DNA of 64,000 nt from an uncultured Litoreibacter sp. (GTDB lineage: Bacteria > Pseudomonadota > Alphaproteobacteria > Rhodobacterales > Rhodobacteraceae), in NCBI GenBank assembly GCA_947494645.1, contig CANLVO010000001.1, positions 248,001 to 312,000 on the forward strand, in the 5' to 3' direction. Of this stretch, positions 41,003-50,801 are shown piece after piece; position 1 is the first letter of the stretch, and each line of letters starts with the position of its first letter. Made by a program: the position numbers and the translations under genes. Below the pieces are notes generated by a model that was given only the letters and a program-made list of their open reading frames with translations, made no database searches and was not told where the DNA came from.

Positions 41003-41121
41003 TCTCCATTTCGTCTTCCCCATAAATGGTGAGGCAATTGTGACAGAAGATTGCGGATGCGTCCGAGCGGACAAACCGCCGCCATATTCGAGGCGAATCG
41101 TCCGGCCGATTCCCGTGCCAG

Positions 41122-41604
41122 TTAGCCGAGTGTTTTGCCGAAGATCATCGCGGGGAGCACGAAAGGCCCTTTTGACGTGTCGACGGTGATCTCCTCCATG
41201 CCGCGCGGCTGCCAGCCCATTTTGCGGTAGAAGGCGCAGGCGCGGTCGTTATCGGCGAGGCATTCCAGCTTGGCCTCTTTGGTGCCGCGCGCGGCCAGTT
41301 CAGCCTCCACCAACACCATCAGCTTTGCCGCAAGCCCAGAGCCCGCCTGATCTTGTCGGACATAGAACTGGTCGATCTGGTCTGGTTTCAACGCCACAAA
41401 ACCCAAGGGATCCCCACGTTCCCCTATAACAAGCAGGTCGTCACCAAAGTTACGCAGCCGCAAATGAAAGCTGTCGGCGGTGCGCAGTCGGATCAACTCT
41501 TTTGGGGCGATCTTGGCATGGCCAGCGTCCCAGCCTTCCGCCCAAAGCATGGTGAGGGGCGCGAAGTCGTCTTCGGTGGCGGGGCGCAGCGCATAGTCGC
41601 TCAT
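41122..41604 (-). CDS. GNAT family N-acetyltransferase
   Basis: This 160-residue acetyltransferase-fold protein has the phrase IDQFYVRQDQAGSGLAAKLM (acetyl-CoA motif A) and LADNDRACAFYRKMGW at the C-terminal side, typical of small GNATs. The acceptor is unknown. Its ATG overlaps the tldD stop, so it is cotranscribed with tldD. Confidence 0.86.
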   Translation of the reverse strand: MSDYALRPATEDDFAPLTMLWAEGWDAGHAKIAPKELIRLRTADSFHLRLRNFGDDLLVIGERGDPLGFVALKPDQIDQFYVRQDQAGSGLAAKLMVLVEAELAARGTKEAKLECLADNDRACAFYRKMGWQPRGMEEITVDTSKGPFVLPAMIFGKTLG

Positions 41605-43040
41605 GTCTGAGAGCCGCCCACGGTCAGGCTGCCAATCTTCAGGGTCGGCTGGCCAACGCCCACCGGCACCCACTGGCCCTGCTTGCCGCAATTGCCCATG
41701 CCCGGATCAAGCGCCATATCGTTGCCGATGGCCTGAATGTGTTTCAGCGCGGTCGCCCCGTCGCCGATCAGTGTGGCACCACCCAAGGCCTCGCCGACTT
41801 TGCCATTTCGAACCCGGTAGGCCTCCGTACAGCTGAAGACAAACTTGCCATTGGTGATATCGACCTGCCCGCCGCCAAAGCCCACGGCGTAAATGCCGTC
41901 CTTGAGGTCCTTCACAATGGCCTCGGGCTCCGCATCGCCGCCCAGCATATAGGTGTTGGTCATGCGCGGCATCGGCGCATGCGCATAGCTTTCACGGCGT
42001 CCGTTCCCGGTGGGCGTGACCCCCATCAGGCGGGCGTTCTGGCGGTCCTGCATATAGCCGACCAAAACCCCATCCTCGATCAGGGTGTTCTTGCCTGAGG
42101 GTGTGCCCTCGTCATCCACGGTGATCGAGCCGCGCCGGTCGGGGATGGTGCCGTCATCGAGCACCGTGACGCCCTTGGCCGCAATCTGCTGCCCCATCAG
42201 CCCCGCGAAAGCAGAGGTCTTCTTGCGGTTGAAATCGCCTTCCAGCCCATGGCCGATGGCCTCATGCAGCAAAATGCCGGGCCAGCCGGGGCCAAGCACC
42301 ACGTCCATGACGCCCGCGGGGGCAGGGACGGAGTCGAGGTTCACCAAGGCGATGCGCAACGCCTCCCGCACCAGCGGCTCCCAATAAGAGCGCGCCATCA
42401 GGGGTAGCAACAAGTCCCGCCCGCCGCCACCCGCCGTGCCGCCTTCGCGGCGTCCGTCCTTTTCGGCGATGACCGAGACATTGATGCGCGTCATCGGGCG
42501 ATCATCTTGGACCAGCGTGCCGTCGGGCCGCAAAATAGCCACCTGTTGATGCGACGCAGCCATCGAAGCGGAGACCTGCACCACACGCGCGTCAAGGCCG
42601 CGGGCGAAATCGTCGATCTCTTTCAGCACGTCGACCTTGGCGGGGAAGCTGGCCCCATCCATTGGGTTTTCATCGGTGTAAAGCTTGCGGTTGGTCGCCT
42701 GTGGCCCGGCGGCCAGCGTGGCACCGCCGGCGCCCACGGCCAACCGCGCGGTCTCAGACGCGCGCAGCAAGGCGGCCTCAGATATTTCGGTGGCGTGGGC
42801 GTAACCCGCCGTCTCGCCCTTTACCGCGCGCAGCCCAAACCCTTCGGAGGCGTCGTAGCTGGCGGTTTTCAGGCGGCCATCGTCAAAGGCGAACATCTCC
42901 GCGCGTTTGCGCTCGATAAACAGCTCGCCGTCATCCGCCCCGTCCGTGGCACCGCGCAAGATTTGCAAGGCGCGGTCGCGATCCAACATGGTCTCGAACG
43001 GGCTGAACGCGTCCATTTTTTGAGGTATTTTCGCGGTCAT
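41601..43040 (-). CDS. tldD: Metalloprotease TldD
   Basis: This 479-residue subunit of the TldD/TldE protease carries the metal motif HEAIGHGLEGD at about residues 250-260. The C-terminal part has NGKFVFSCTEAYRVRNGK and GNCGKQGQWVPVGVGQP, conserved in TldD. With TldE it trims unfolded peptides. TldE (PmbA) is not in the window. ATG at 43040 has AAGGA nine bases upstream; a later ATG at 43016 is possible. It is divergent from ctaC. Confidence 0.93.
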   Translation of the reverse strand: MTAKIPQKMDAFSPFETMLDRDRALQILRGATDGADDGELFIERKRAEMFAFDDGRLKTASYDASEGFGLRAVKGETAGYAHATEISEAALLRASETARLAVGAGGATLAAGPQATNRKLYTDENPMDGASFPAKVDVLKEIDDFARGLDARVVQVSASMAASHQQVAILRPDGTLVQDDRPMTRINVSVIAEKDGRREGGTAGGGGRDLLLPLMARSYWEPLVREALRIALVNLDSVPAPAGVMDVVLGPGWPGILLHEAIGHGLEGDFNRKKTSAFAGLMGQQIAAKGVTVLDDGTIPDRRGSITVDDEGTPSGKNTLIEDGVLVGYMQDRQNARLMGVTPTGNGRRESYAHAPMPRMTNTYMLGGDAEPEAIVKDLKDGIYAVGFGGGQVDITNGKFVFSCTEAYRVRNGKVGEALGGATLIGDGATALKHIQAIGNDMALDPGMGNCGKQGQWVPVGVGQPTLKIGSLTVGGSQT

Positions 43041-43203
43041 CCGGTGTATCCTTCTAAAAATGGCAGCATTCGCCTGCGGCAAGGTAGCACGTAAGCGCGG
43101 CAGAGCCTTGCCCCGCAGCCTCTAATATGGTTTTGACAGCGGCAGACGCAACGGGGGATTCCGTGCCACGAGCGGCGCGCCTCTGAATAGCAGGGAAAAC
43201 ACT

Positions 43204-44103
43204 ATGCGACTTACGACGATTTTCGGGGCTTTTGCCGCTCTTTCCATGACAGGTGCAGCTTGGGCGCAGTCCAATATCGACAACGCGCTGGGCGATCTGG
43301 AGATCATCGGCAAACCCAAGCCCGAAGGCATTGCCTTCCAGCCCGCCGTGACGGAGCTGGCGCGCGACATCCATTGGCTGGACAATTTCGTCTTCATCAT
43401 CATCACGATCATCACCCTGTTTGTGACTGCGCTGCTGATTTACGCGGCCTTCGCCTTTGCCGCGAAGCGCAACCCGACGCCCAAGACTTTCACCCACAAC
43501 TCCACCATCGAGGTGGCGTGGACGATCATCCCGATCATCATTCTGGTGGTCATCGGCGCGTTCTCCATCCCTGTGCTGTTCAAGCAGCAACGCATCCCTG
43601 AGGGCGACATCATCATCAAGGCGACGGGCTACCAGTGGTACTGGGGCTACGAGTACGTGGACGAAGGCTTTGGCTTTGACAGCTTCATGATTGGCGCTGG
43701 CGAAAACCGCCTGACCGCGGATGTCTCAGCTGAGTTACAGGAGGCGGGCTATTCCGACGAGGAATTCCTGCTGGCCACCGACACAGCCGTTGTGATCCCC
43801 GTCGGCAAGACCGTTGTGATGCAGATCACTGCGGCAGATGTGATCCATTCCTGGACGATCCCTTCCTTCGGTGTGAAACAGGATGGTGTTCCCGGTCGTC
43901 TGGCGCAGCTTTGGTTCACGCCTGAGCAAGAGGGCATTTATTTCGGCCAATGCTCCGAGCTCTGCGGCCAGGCCCACGCCTATATGCCGATCACAGTGAA
44001 AGTTGTCTCGGAAGAGGCCTATGCCGCTTGGCTTGAGGGCGCGCGCGAGGAATATGCGGGCATCGCCCCGATCGCGCCGTCCATTCAGGTCGCATCCAAG
44101 TAA
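43204..44103 (+). CDS. ctaC: Cytochrome c oxidase subunit II
   Basis: This 299-residue subunit has a signal peptide (about 1-21), two transmembrane helices (about 60-85 and 100-122), and a periplasmic CuA domain. WQWYWGYEY-like aromatic phrase [10 protein letters not shown] and the CuA ligands in [14 protein letters not shown] plus DVIHSW are all present. It accepts electrons from cytochrome c for the aa3 oxidase. It is the first gene of the cta run; subunit I (ctaD) is missing here and must lie elsewhere. Confidence 0.96.
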   Translation: MRLTTIFGAFAALSMTGAAWAQSNIDNALGDLEIIGKPKPEGIAFQPAVTELARDIHWLDNFVFIIITIITLFVTALLIYAAFAFAAKRNPTPKTFTHNSTIEVAWTIIPIIILVVIGAFSIPVLFKQQRIPEGDIIIKATGYQWYWGYEYVDEGFGFDSFMIGAGENRLTADVSAELQEAGYSDEEFLLATDTAVVIPVGKTVVMQITAADVIHSWTIPSFGVKQDGVPGRLAQLWFTPEQEGIYFGQCSELCGQAHAYMPITVKVVSEEAYAAWLEGAREEYAGIAPIAPSIQVASK

Positions 44104-44141
44104 GACGGGAGCTGCGGGGGTAACCTCCGCCCTACACAGAC

Positions 44142-45083
44142 ATGACAGACGCAACCCAACAGATAGGCAGCTTCGAGGATGAGGCACAGTTCGGCGATTA
44201 CGTCGCGCTGCTGAAACCCCGTGTGATGTCTCTGGTGGTGTTCACCGCCGCCGTGGGCGTCTTTGTGGCTCCGGTCTATGTCCACCCGTTTGTGGCGTTG
44301 GTTGCGATCCTGTTCATCGCTTTGGGTGGTGGTGCCTCTGGCGCGTTGAACATGTGGTACGACCACGACATCGACGCGATCATGAAGCGCACCTCCAAAC
44401 GCCCCGTCCCTGCGGGCAAGGTCACCAAGGGTGAGGCGCTGACAATCGGGTTGTGGCTGTCCTTCATCGCCGTGGTGATGCTGGGGCTGGCCGCCAACTG
44501 GGTTGCGGCAGGCATTCTGGCCTTCACCATCTTCTTTTATGCCGTCATCTACACGATGTGGCTGAAACGCTGGACCCCGCAGAACATCGTTATTGGCGGC
44601 GCGGCCGGGGCCTTCCCTCCCATGATCGGCTGGGCCGTAGCCACGGGCGGTGTCTCCGTTGAATCGGTGCTGATGTTCGCGATCATCTTCATGTGGACGC
44701 CGCCGCATTTCTGGGCGCTGGCGCTGTTCATGAACGAGGATTACTCGAAAGCCGGTGTGCCGATGCTGACCGTAACGCATGGCCGCCGCGTCACGCGCAC
44801 CCATATCTTCGTCTACGCCGCATTGCTGGCCCCGCTGGCGGTGGCCGCCGCCTTCACCTCTATCGGGGGCTGGATTTACCTTGTGGCCGCGCTTTACCTG
44901 AACGCCAAGTTCGTCTTTGGCGCGTGGCAGCTTTGGCACCGCGACGAAGATGCCGCGGAGGCGGACACCTACAAGGCGGAGAAAAAGTACTTCCGCTTCT
45001 CGCTCACCTACCTGTTTGGCTCTTTCGGTGCGCTGCTCGCGCAGGCGATCTGGGTGCAGGGCTTTGGCATGGGGGCCTGGTAG
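44142..45083 (+). CDS. ctaB: Protoheme IX farnesyltransferase (heme O synthase)
   Basis: This 313-residue UbiA-family prenyltransferase attaches a farnesyl group to heme B. The Asp-rich substrate motif is in NMWYDHDIDAIMKRT, and the second Asp-rich phrase is HRDEDAAEADTYKAEK-like. Eight to nine membrane helices are visible. It supplies heme for the aa3 oxidase encoded around it. Confidence 0.95.
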   Translation: MTDATQQIGSFEDEAQFGDYVALLKPRVMSLVVFTAAVGVFVAPVYVHPFVALVAILFIALGGGASGALNMWYDHDIDAIMKRTSKRPVPAGKVTKGEALTIGLWLSFIAVVMLGLAANWVAAGILAFTIFFYAVIYTMWLKRWTPQNIVIGGAAGAFPPMIGWAVATGGVSVESVLMFAIIFMWTPPHFWALALFMNEDYSKAGVPMLTVTHGRRVTRTHIFVYAALLAPLAVAAAFTSIGGWIYLVAALYLNAKFVFGAWQLWHRDEDAAEADTYKAEKKYFRFSLTYLFGSFGALLAQAIWVQGFGMGAW

Positions 45084-45084
45084 C

Positions 45085-45285
45085 ATGGCCGCTCCGCGCG
45101 TAGAGCATGAGCTGCACACAAGACGGTTCTCCCGCAATCTGGGCGTGGGGCTGACGCTGGCCTGCTTCGTCTTCATCATTTTCGGGCTGACCTATGTGAA
45201 GATCACCCGCGGCGGTCTTAACCAGGGCTTTGACCACGTGGTCCGCCCCGAGCTGGTCCCCACCCAACAGGGGGAGAGCAACTGA
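45085..45285 (+). CDS. CoxF-like small cytochrome oxidase assembly protein
   Basis: This 66-residue protein has one transmembrane helix (about 20-42, with LTLACFVFIIFGLTYVKITR) between ctaB and ctaG. The start ATG is one base after the ctaB stop and its stop overlaps the ctaG ATG, so it is coupled to both. Position and topology fit the small CoxF/CtaF-type assembly protein of alphaproteobacteria. Its exact role is not defined. Confidence 0.85.
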   Translation: MAAPRVEHELHTRRFSRNLGVGLTLACFVFIIFGLTYVKITRGGLNQGFDHVVRPELVPTQQGESN

Positions 45286-45878
45286 TGCTGCGCAATCTCG
45301 ACCCTAAACGGCGCACGATGGTCTATCTCTGTGGCATGGTGTTTACCATGGTCAGCCTCAGCTTCGCCTCCGTACCGCTGTATGATTGGTTCTGCCGGGT
45401 CACGGGCTATGGCGGTACGACGTTGGAGGCGGATGTGGGCTCCGACACCATTCTGGAGCAAACCATCAAGGTCCGCTTTGACGGCTCCCTGACCTCTGAG
45501 ATGGCGTGGGAATTCAAGCCCATGCAGCGCGAGATGGAAGTGCGCATCGGGGAGACCGGCTTGGCCTTCTACGAGGCCTACAACCCCACCGACCGCCCCA
45601 TTGCGGGCTCTGCCAGCTACAACGTCTTTCCGTTCACCGTGGGCGGCTTCTTCACCAAGATCGACTGCTTCTGCTTCGAAGAGCAGGTTCTGCAGCCGGG
45701 CGAACGGGTGCAGATGCCGGTGACATTCTATGTCGACCCGGAGATCGTCGAGGACCGTGACGGCAAATACGTAGACGTCATCACGCTGAGCTACACATTC
45801 TACGAAATTCCGCTGGAAGAAACACAGGCTGCGCTGGACATTGAGGCCGGAACCGCCGAAAACATCGAGACCAACTAA
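45285..45878 (+). CDS. ctaG: Cytochrome c oxidase assembly protein CtaG (Cox11)
   Basis: This 197-residue Cox11-family copper chaperone inserts CuB into subunit I. One N-terminal transmembrane helix (about 12-34) anchors a periplasmic Ig-like domain. The copper motif is DCFCFEEQ at about residues 125-132. Translation is coupled to the preceding gene by a stop/start overlap. Confidence 0.95.
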   Translation: MLRNLDPKRRTMVYLCGMVFTMVSLSFASVPLYDWFCRVTGYGGTTLEADVGSDTILEQTIKVRFDGSLTSEMAWEFKPMQREMEVRIGETGLAFYEAYNPTDRPIAGSASYNVFPFTVGGFFTKIDCFCFEEQVLQPGERVQMPVTFYVDPEIVEDRDGKYVDVITLSYTFYEIPLEETQAALDIEAGTAENIETN

Positions 45879-45899
45879 GGTCCAATCTGAGGGACAACC

Positions 45900-46700
45900 A
45901 TGGCACACGTCAAAAACCACGATTATCACATTCTGCCCCCATCGATTAACCCGTTCCTCGGGGCGTTGGGCGCGATGATCATGCTCTCGGGCGCGGTCGT
46001 CTGGATGCATGATGGCGGCCCATGGATGGGTCTGATCGGCCTGGCGCTGGTGCTTTACGTGATGTTCTCCTGGTGGTCCGACGTGGTCGAGGAAAGCCAA
46101 GTGGGCGATCACACGCCGGTTGTCCGCATCGGCCTGCGATACGGCTTCATCTTCTTCATCATGTCGGAAGTCATGTTCTTCGTTGCGTGGTTCTGGTCCT
46201 TCTTCAAACACGCCATGTACCCGATGAGCGAAAACAGCCCCATGGTGGACGGCGTCTGGCCCCCCGCGGGGATCGAGACGTTCGACCCTTGGCACCTGCC
46301 GCTGATCAACACGCTGATCCTGCTCTGCTCCGGCGCTGCGGCCACATGGGCGCACCATGCTCTGGCGCATGAGAACAACCGCAAGGACCTTAAGAACGGC
46401 CTGATCATCGCGGTCCTGCTGGGCCTGATCTTCACTGCCTTCCAGGCGTATGAGTACAGCCACGCAGCCTTCGGCTTCTCCGGCAACATCTACGGGGCCA
46501 ACTTCTTCATGGCGACAGGCTTCCACGGCTTCCACGTTGTGATCGGCACGATCTTCTTGTTCGTGTGCTACCTGCGCGCCCGCGCGGGTCACTTCACACA
46601 GGAAAAGCACGTGGGTTTCGAGGCCGCCGCCTGGTACTGGCACTTCGTGGACGTGGTCTGGCTGTTCCTCTTCGCCGCCGTCTACGTGTGGGGCGGCTAA
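45900..46700 (+). CDS. ctaE: Cytochrome c oxidase subunit III
   Basis: This 266-residue membrane subunit has seven transmembrane helices and the family phrases [35 protein letters not shown] and [14 protein letters not shown] at the C-terminus. It stabilises the aa3 oxidase core and its proton uptake. It is fully intact. Confidence 0.96.
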   Translation: MAHVKNHDYHILPPSINPFLGALGAMIMLSGAVVWMHDGGPWMGLIGLALVLYVMFSWWSDVVEESQVGDHTPVVRIGLRYGFIFFIMSEVMFFVAWFWSFFKHAMYPMSENSPMVDGVWPPAGIETFDPWHLPLINTLILLCSGAAATWAHHALAHENNRKDLKNGLIIAVLLGLIFTAFQAYEYSHAAFGFSGNIYGANFFMATGFHGFHVVIGTIFLFVCYLRARAGHFTQEKHVGFEAAAWYWHFVDVVWLFLFAAVYVWGG

Positions 46701-46779
46701 GCGCTGGCTGGCATAACCAAGAATTCAGGCGCGAGGGCTCACCCCCTCGCGCTTTTGAGTTGAGGACGTTGCGTCTCCG

Positions 46780-47457
46780 ATGACCAAACGCATGATCATC
46801 CCGCTTCTGTTCGGCCTGATCGGCTGCGCGATCCTGCTGTCTCTGGGCACGTGGCAGGTGCAACGGCTGGCATGGAAAGAGGGCATTCTGGCAGAGATCG
46901 AGGCCCGGCTTGCTGCCGACCCCACACCCGTGCCCCTCGCAGCCAGCGAGGCCGAGGACGAGTATAAACGCGTCACACTGGCAGGCACCCCCACTGGCGA
47001 GGAGCTACATGTACTTGCTTCCGGCACAGGTGCAGGCACGGGCTACCGGGTGATCTCCAAGTTCCTGCTAGAGAGCGGCCAACCCATTCTGGTTGATCTG
47101 GGCCTCCTGCCGCTGGACGCAAAGGACGCCGCCCCAAGCACTAAATTCATGCAGCTGACCGGTACGCTGCTCTGGCCCGACGACCAGAACAGCAGCACGC
47201 CCGAACCCGACCTGGACGGCAACATCTGGTTTGCCCGCAATGTGGAGACGATGTCGACCCAGCTGAACACGCGGGCTCTCATGGTGGTGGCCTCCGCCGC
47301 TGACCCGGCTGACCCCCGCCTCACCGCTTTGCCGATTGCCACCGCCAATATCCGCAATGACCATCTGCAATACGCGATCACATGGTTTCTACTCGCCGCC
47401 GCTTGGGCGGGGATGACAGGCTATCTGCTTTGGCGTATCAGGCAGCGGACTGTTTAA
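46780..47457 (+). CDS. surf1: SURF1 family cytochrome oxidase biogenesis protein
   Basis: This 225-residue protein has two membrane helices, at about residues 6-24 and 200-220, flanking a periplasmic domain. LGTWQVQRLAWKEGIL is the signature near the N-terminus. SURF1 aids heme A insertion into subunit I. It lies 79 bases after ctaE, next to thrC. Confidence 0.92.
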   Translation: MTKRMIIPLLFGLIGCAILLSLGTWQVQRLAWKEGILAEIEARLAADPTPVPLAASEAEDEYKRVTLAGTPTGEELHVLASGTGAGTGYRVISKFLLESGQPILVDLGLLPLDAKDAAPSTKFMQLTGTLLWPDDQNSSTPEPDLDGNIWFARNVETMSTQLNTRALMVVASAADPADPRLTALPIATANIRNDHLQYAITWFLLAAAWAGMTGYLLWRIRQRTV

Positions 47458-47472
47458 AGGACGCGAGACTCC

Positions 47473-48861
47473 ATGCGCTACATTTCGACCCGTGGCAACG
47501 CCCCTGTTCTGAGTTTCGAGCAGGCCATGCTCACCGGGCTCGCCCGCGATGGCGGCTTGTATCTGCCTGAGACCATCCCGACGCTGGACCACGCCGCGAT
47601 CACGGCCATGCGTGGCCAGAGCTACGAGGACGTGGCTTTCACCGTCATGCGCCCTTTCATTGGCGACACGTTCACCGATGACGAGTTCCGCGCGATCATT
47701 GCCCGCGCCTACGCGGGCTTCGGGCACGATGCGCGGGCCCCGCTGGTGCAACTTGGCGACAACCACTTCCTGCTGGAGCTGTTCCATGGCCCCACGCTGG
47801 CCTTCAAAGACTTCGCCATGCAGCTTATCGGCCAACTTTTTCAGGCGGCGCTGTCACGCTCCGGCGAGCGGGTCACCATCGTGGGCGCAACTTCTGGCGA
47901 CACAGGCTCAGCGGCGATTGAGGCCTTCAAGGGCCTCGATGCGGTGGACGTGTTCATCATGTATCCCGATGGCCGGGTCTCAGAGGTGCAGCGTCGTCAG
48001 ATGACGACTTCGAAGGCGTCCAATGTCCACGCGCTGGCCGTCGAGGGGGATTTCGACACCTGCCAAGGCGCGCTCAAGGACATGTTCAACGATTTTGAGT
48101 TCCGCGACGGGGTACGGCTGGCCGGGGTGAACTCCATCAATTTTGCCCGTGTGCTGGCACAGGTGGTCTATTACTTCACCTCCGCCGTGTCCCTTGGCGC
48201 GCCGGACCGCAAAGTGTCCTTCACCGTGCCCACCGGCAATTTCGGCGACATTTTCGCGGGCTATATCGCCAAGCAAATGGGCTTGGCCGTCGAGAAACTG
48301 GTGATCGCCACCAACCAGAACGACATCCTCCACCGGACGCTAGAGACCGGCAGCTACACCACCGATGGCGTGAAGCCGTCGATCAGCCCGTCGATGGATA
48401 TTCAGGTGAGTTCGAACTTCGAGCGGGCCCTGTTCTACGCATATGATCAGGACGGCAAGGCGGTCGCTGATCAGATGGACAGCCTGAAGAAAACAGGCTC
48501 TTTCAAAGTCAGCCAAGGGGCCTATGAGGCGTTGCAGGAAACCTACGCCTCTGGCCGGGTCAGCGAGGCGGAGACCTCTGCGATGATCAAGACCGCGCAG
48601 GCCACCATGGGCGAGTTGCTTTGCCCGCATTCCGCCGTCGGCGTGCATGTCGCAGGCGACCATCTGGGCGCTACCCCAATGATCACGCTGGCCACCGCAC
48701 ATCCCGCAAAGTTCCCGGCCGCGGTCGAAGAGGCCTCCGGCATCCACCCGCCGCTCCCTGCGCGGATGGCGGATCTGTATGAGCGCGACGAGACCATCAC
48801 CCATGTCAAAGGCGATCTGGCGGCGATCCAAGCCATCATCCGCGACAGGATCTCGACATGA
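47473..48861 (+). CDS. thrC: Threonine synthase
   Basis: This 462-residue PLP enzyme converts O-phosphohomoserine to threonine. The N-terminus MRYISTRGNAPVLSFEQAML is typical of the bacterial long type, and the PLP lysine is in HGPTLAFKDFAMQ at about residue 110. GATSGDTGSAAIEAF is the phosphate-binding loop. It overlaps the next gene by four bases and probably shares the cta-derived transcript or an internal promoter. Confidence 0.96.
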   Translation: MRYISTRGNAPVLSFEQAMLTGLARDGGLYLPETIPTLDHAAITAMRGQSYEDVAFTVMRPFIGDTFTDDEFRAIIARAYAGFGHDARAPLVQLGDNHFLLELFHGPTLAFKDFAMQLIGQLFQAALSRSGERVTIVGATSGDTGSAAIEAFKGLDAVDVFIMYPDGRVSEVQRRQMTTSKASNVHALAVEGDFDTCQGALKDMFNDFEFRDGVRLAGVNSINFARVLAQVVYYFTSAVSLGAPDRKVSFTVPTGNFGDIFAGYIAKQMGLAVEKLVIATNQNDILHRTLETGSYTTDGVKPSISPSMDIQVSSNFERALFYAYDQDGKAVADQMDSLKKTGSFKVSQGAYEALQETYASGRVSEAETSAMIKTAQATMGELLCPHSAVGVHVAGDHLGATPMITLATAHPAKFPAAVEEASGIHPPLPARMADLYERDETITHVKGDLAAIQAIIRDRIST

Positions 48862-50123
48862 CCGGCCCGCGTCTGCACACGCTGCCCAACGGGTTTCGCG
48901 TCGTCACCGAGCATATGCCGGGGTTGGAAAGCGCCTCCATCGGTATCTGGGTCAATGCCGGTGGACGGCATGAGCGCGAGCAGCAAAATGGCATCGCGCA
49001 TTTTCTGGAGCACATGGCCTTCAAGGGAACCAAGCGCCGCAGCGCATTGCAAATCGCCGAAGAGATCGAGGATGTAGGCGGCTACATCAACGCCTACACG
49101 TCGCGCGAGGTCACCGCCTATTACGCGCGGGTGCTCAAAGAAGATGTGGCGCTTGGGCTCGACGTGATTGCCGACATTGTCCGCAACCCGATCTTCGATC
49201 TGGCCGAGATCGAGGTGGAGCGCGGCGTGATCCTGCAGGAAATTGGCCAATCGCTTGATACGCCTGACGATGTGGTCTTCGACTGGCTGCAAGAGGCGGC
49301 CTATCCGGGCCAGCCCATGGGCCGCACCATTCTGGGCCCGTCCGAGCGCGTCTCTTCTTTCACTCAGGCCGATCTGGCAGGCTTTGTGACGGAGCATTAC
49401 GGGCCGGGGCAGCTGGTTCTCTCAGCTGCCGGGGCTGTGGATCACGACCAGATCGTACGCATGGCCGAAGACCTCTTTGGCGACATGCCTGCCCGCCCCG
49501 CGCTGGTGGCGGAGCCCGCGCGGTTCGTCTCAGGCGAGCGGCGCGAGATCAAATCGCTGGAGCAGGCGCATTTCACCCTCGCGCTTGAGGCCCCCGGCTA
49601 CCGCGACGACGCCTTCTACACCGCGCAAATCTTCGCCTCTGCCTTCGGCGGCGGCATGTCCTCGCGGCTGTTCCAAGAGGCGCGGGAAAAGCGTGGGCTG
49701 TGCTATTCAATCTTTGCGCAGATCGGCAGCTATTCCGACACGGGGTTGATGACCGTCTATGCAGGCACCTCGGGCGATGACATCAAGGGGCTCGCGGGCC
49801 TGACCGTGGACGAGCTGAAACGCGCGGCAGGTGACATCAGCGACGCCGAGGTTGCTCGCGCCCGCGCTCAGATGAAAGCGGGGCTGTTGATGGGGCTGGA
49901 AAGCCCGTCCAGTCGGGCGGAACGTTTGGCGCGGCTCATTGGCATCTGGGGCCGCGTGCCGGACCTGTCGGAAACCGTGGCCAAGATCGACGCGGTGGAC
50001 GCACCCCAAGTGCGCGCCTTCGCTGAACAACTGGCCACAAGCGGCGCGGCTGCGATGGCACTTTATGGCCCGGTCACGACGGCCCCAACGCTGGACGATA
50101 TCCAGACCATGCTGGCGGCCTGA
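48858..50123 (+). CDS. M16 family zinc peptidase (processing peptidase-like)
   Basis: This 421-residue metallopeptidase has the inverted zinc motif HFLEH at 48-52, with a downstream glutamate in EIEVERGVILQEI. The C-terminal half repeats the fold without the motif. It resembles mitochondrial processing peptidase beta, as do alphaproteobacterial PqqL/YmxG-type proteins. The natural substrate is unknown. Its ATG overlaps the thrC stop. Confidence 0.92.
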   Translation: MTGPRLHTLPNGFRVVTEHMPGLESASIGIWVNAGGRHEREQQNGIAHFLEHMAFKGTKRRSALQIAEEIEDVGGYINAYTSREVTAYYARVLKEDVALGLDVIADIVRNPIFDLAEIEVERGVILQEIGQSLDTPDDVVFDWLQEAAYPGQPMGRTILGPSERVSSFTQADLAGFVTEHYGPGQLVLSAAGAVDHDQIVRMAEDLFGDMPARPALVAEPARFVSGERREIKSLEQAHFTLALEAPGYRDDAFYTAQIFASAFGGGMSSRLFQEAREKRGLCYSIFAQIGSYSDTGLMTVYAGTSGDDIKGLAGLTVDELKRAAGDISDAEVARARAQMKAGLLMGLESPSSRAERLARLIGIWGRVPDLSETVAKIDAVDAPQVRAFAEQLATSGAAAMALYGPVTTAPTLDDIQTMLAA

Positions 50124-50128
50124 CCCCC

Positions 50129-50713
50129 ATGCTGCCGGGTCGCAAAAAGCTTCGCATTGTCACCGAGCGCATGGTGCTGCGGCTGCCGCAACATGGCGAT
50201 TTCCGGCGCTGGGCTGCTTTGCGGGCGGAAAGCTCGGAGTTTCTGACCCCATGGGAGCCCGCTTGGGCCTCGGATCACCTGACCCGCAAAAGCTTTACCA
50301 ATCGCGTCTACTGGGCGCAGCGCTCGGTCAACACTGGCTCGGCTGCGCCTGTCTTCATGGTGCGCCGCGAAGATGACGCGCTGTTGGGCGCGATCACCCT
50401 CGACAATATCCGGCGTGGGCCTGCGCAGGCGGGCACGTTGGGATACTGGATCGGGCAGCGCTACGCACGCCAAGGCTATATGCGGGAGGCGATTGGCGGG
50501 CTGGTGCATTACGCTTTCACCACGTTGGATCTTAGCCGGGTAGAAGCCGCCTGCCTGCCAGAAAACGCCGCCTCGCGCGGGGTGCTGGAGAAAGCCGGGT
50601 TCAAATATGAGGGTGTTGCGCAAAGCTATCTGCAGATCGGCGGGCGCTGGCGCAACCATGTGCTTTACGCCAACCTGCGCGGCGACCGCCGTGGCCGCAC
50701 GGATGTGGGCTGA
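50129..50713 (+). CDS. RimJ/RimL-like GNAT acetyltransferase
   Basis: This 194-residue protein begins with the RimJ-type phrase IVTERMVLRLPQHGDFRRWAA. The acetyl-CoA part GQRYARQGYMREAIGGLVHYA and the late ENAASRGVLEKAGFKYEG are classical. RimJ acetylates ribosomal protein S5, but paralogues have other targets, so the substrate is not certain. It lies five bases after the M16 peptidase gene. Confidence 0.88.
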   Translation: MLPGRKKLRIVTERMVLRLPQHGDFRRWAALRAESSEFLTPWEPAWASDHLTRKSFTNRVYWAQRSVNTGSAAPVFMVRREDDALLGAITLDNIRRGPAQAGTLGYWIGQRYARQGYMREAIGGLVHYAFTTLDLSRVEAACLPENAASRGVLEKAGFKYEGVAQSYLQIGGRWRNHVLYANLRGDRRGRTDVG

Positions 50714-50801
50714 GCCTATTTTCTAGGCAAATCACTCGTGGCGGCAGGCGATTTGCAAATGTGATTTTGAAATATCGCGCCGCTCGCGCTAGCCTTGGCG
50801 C

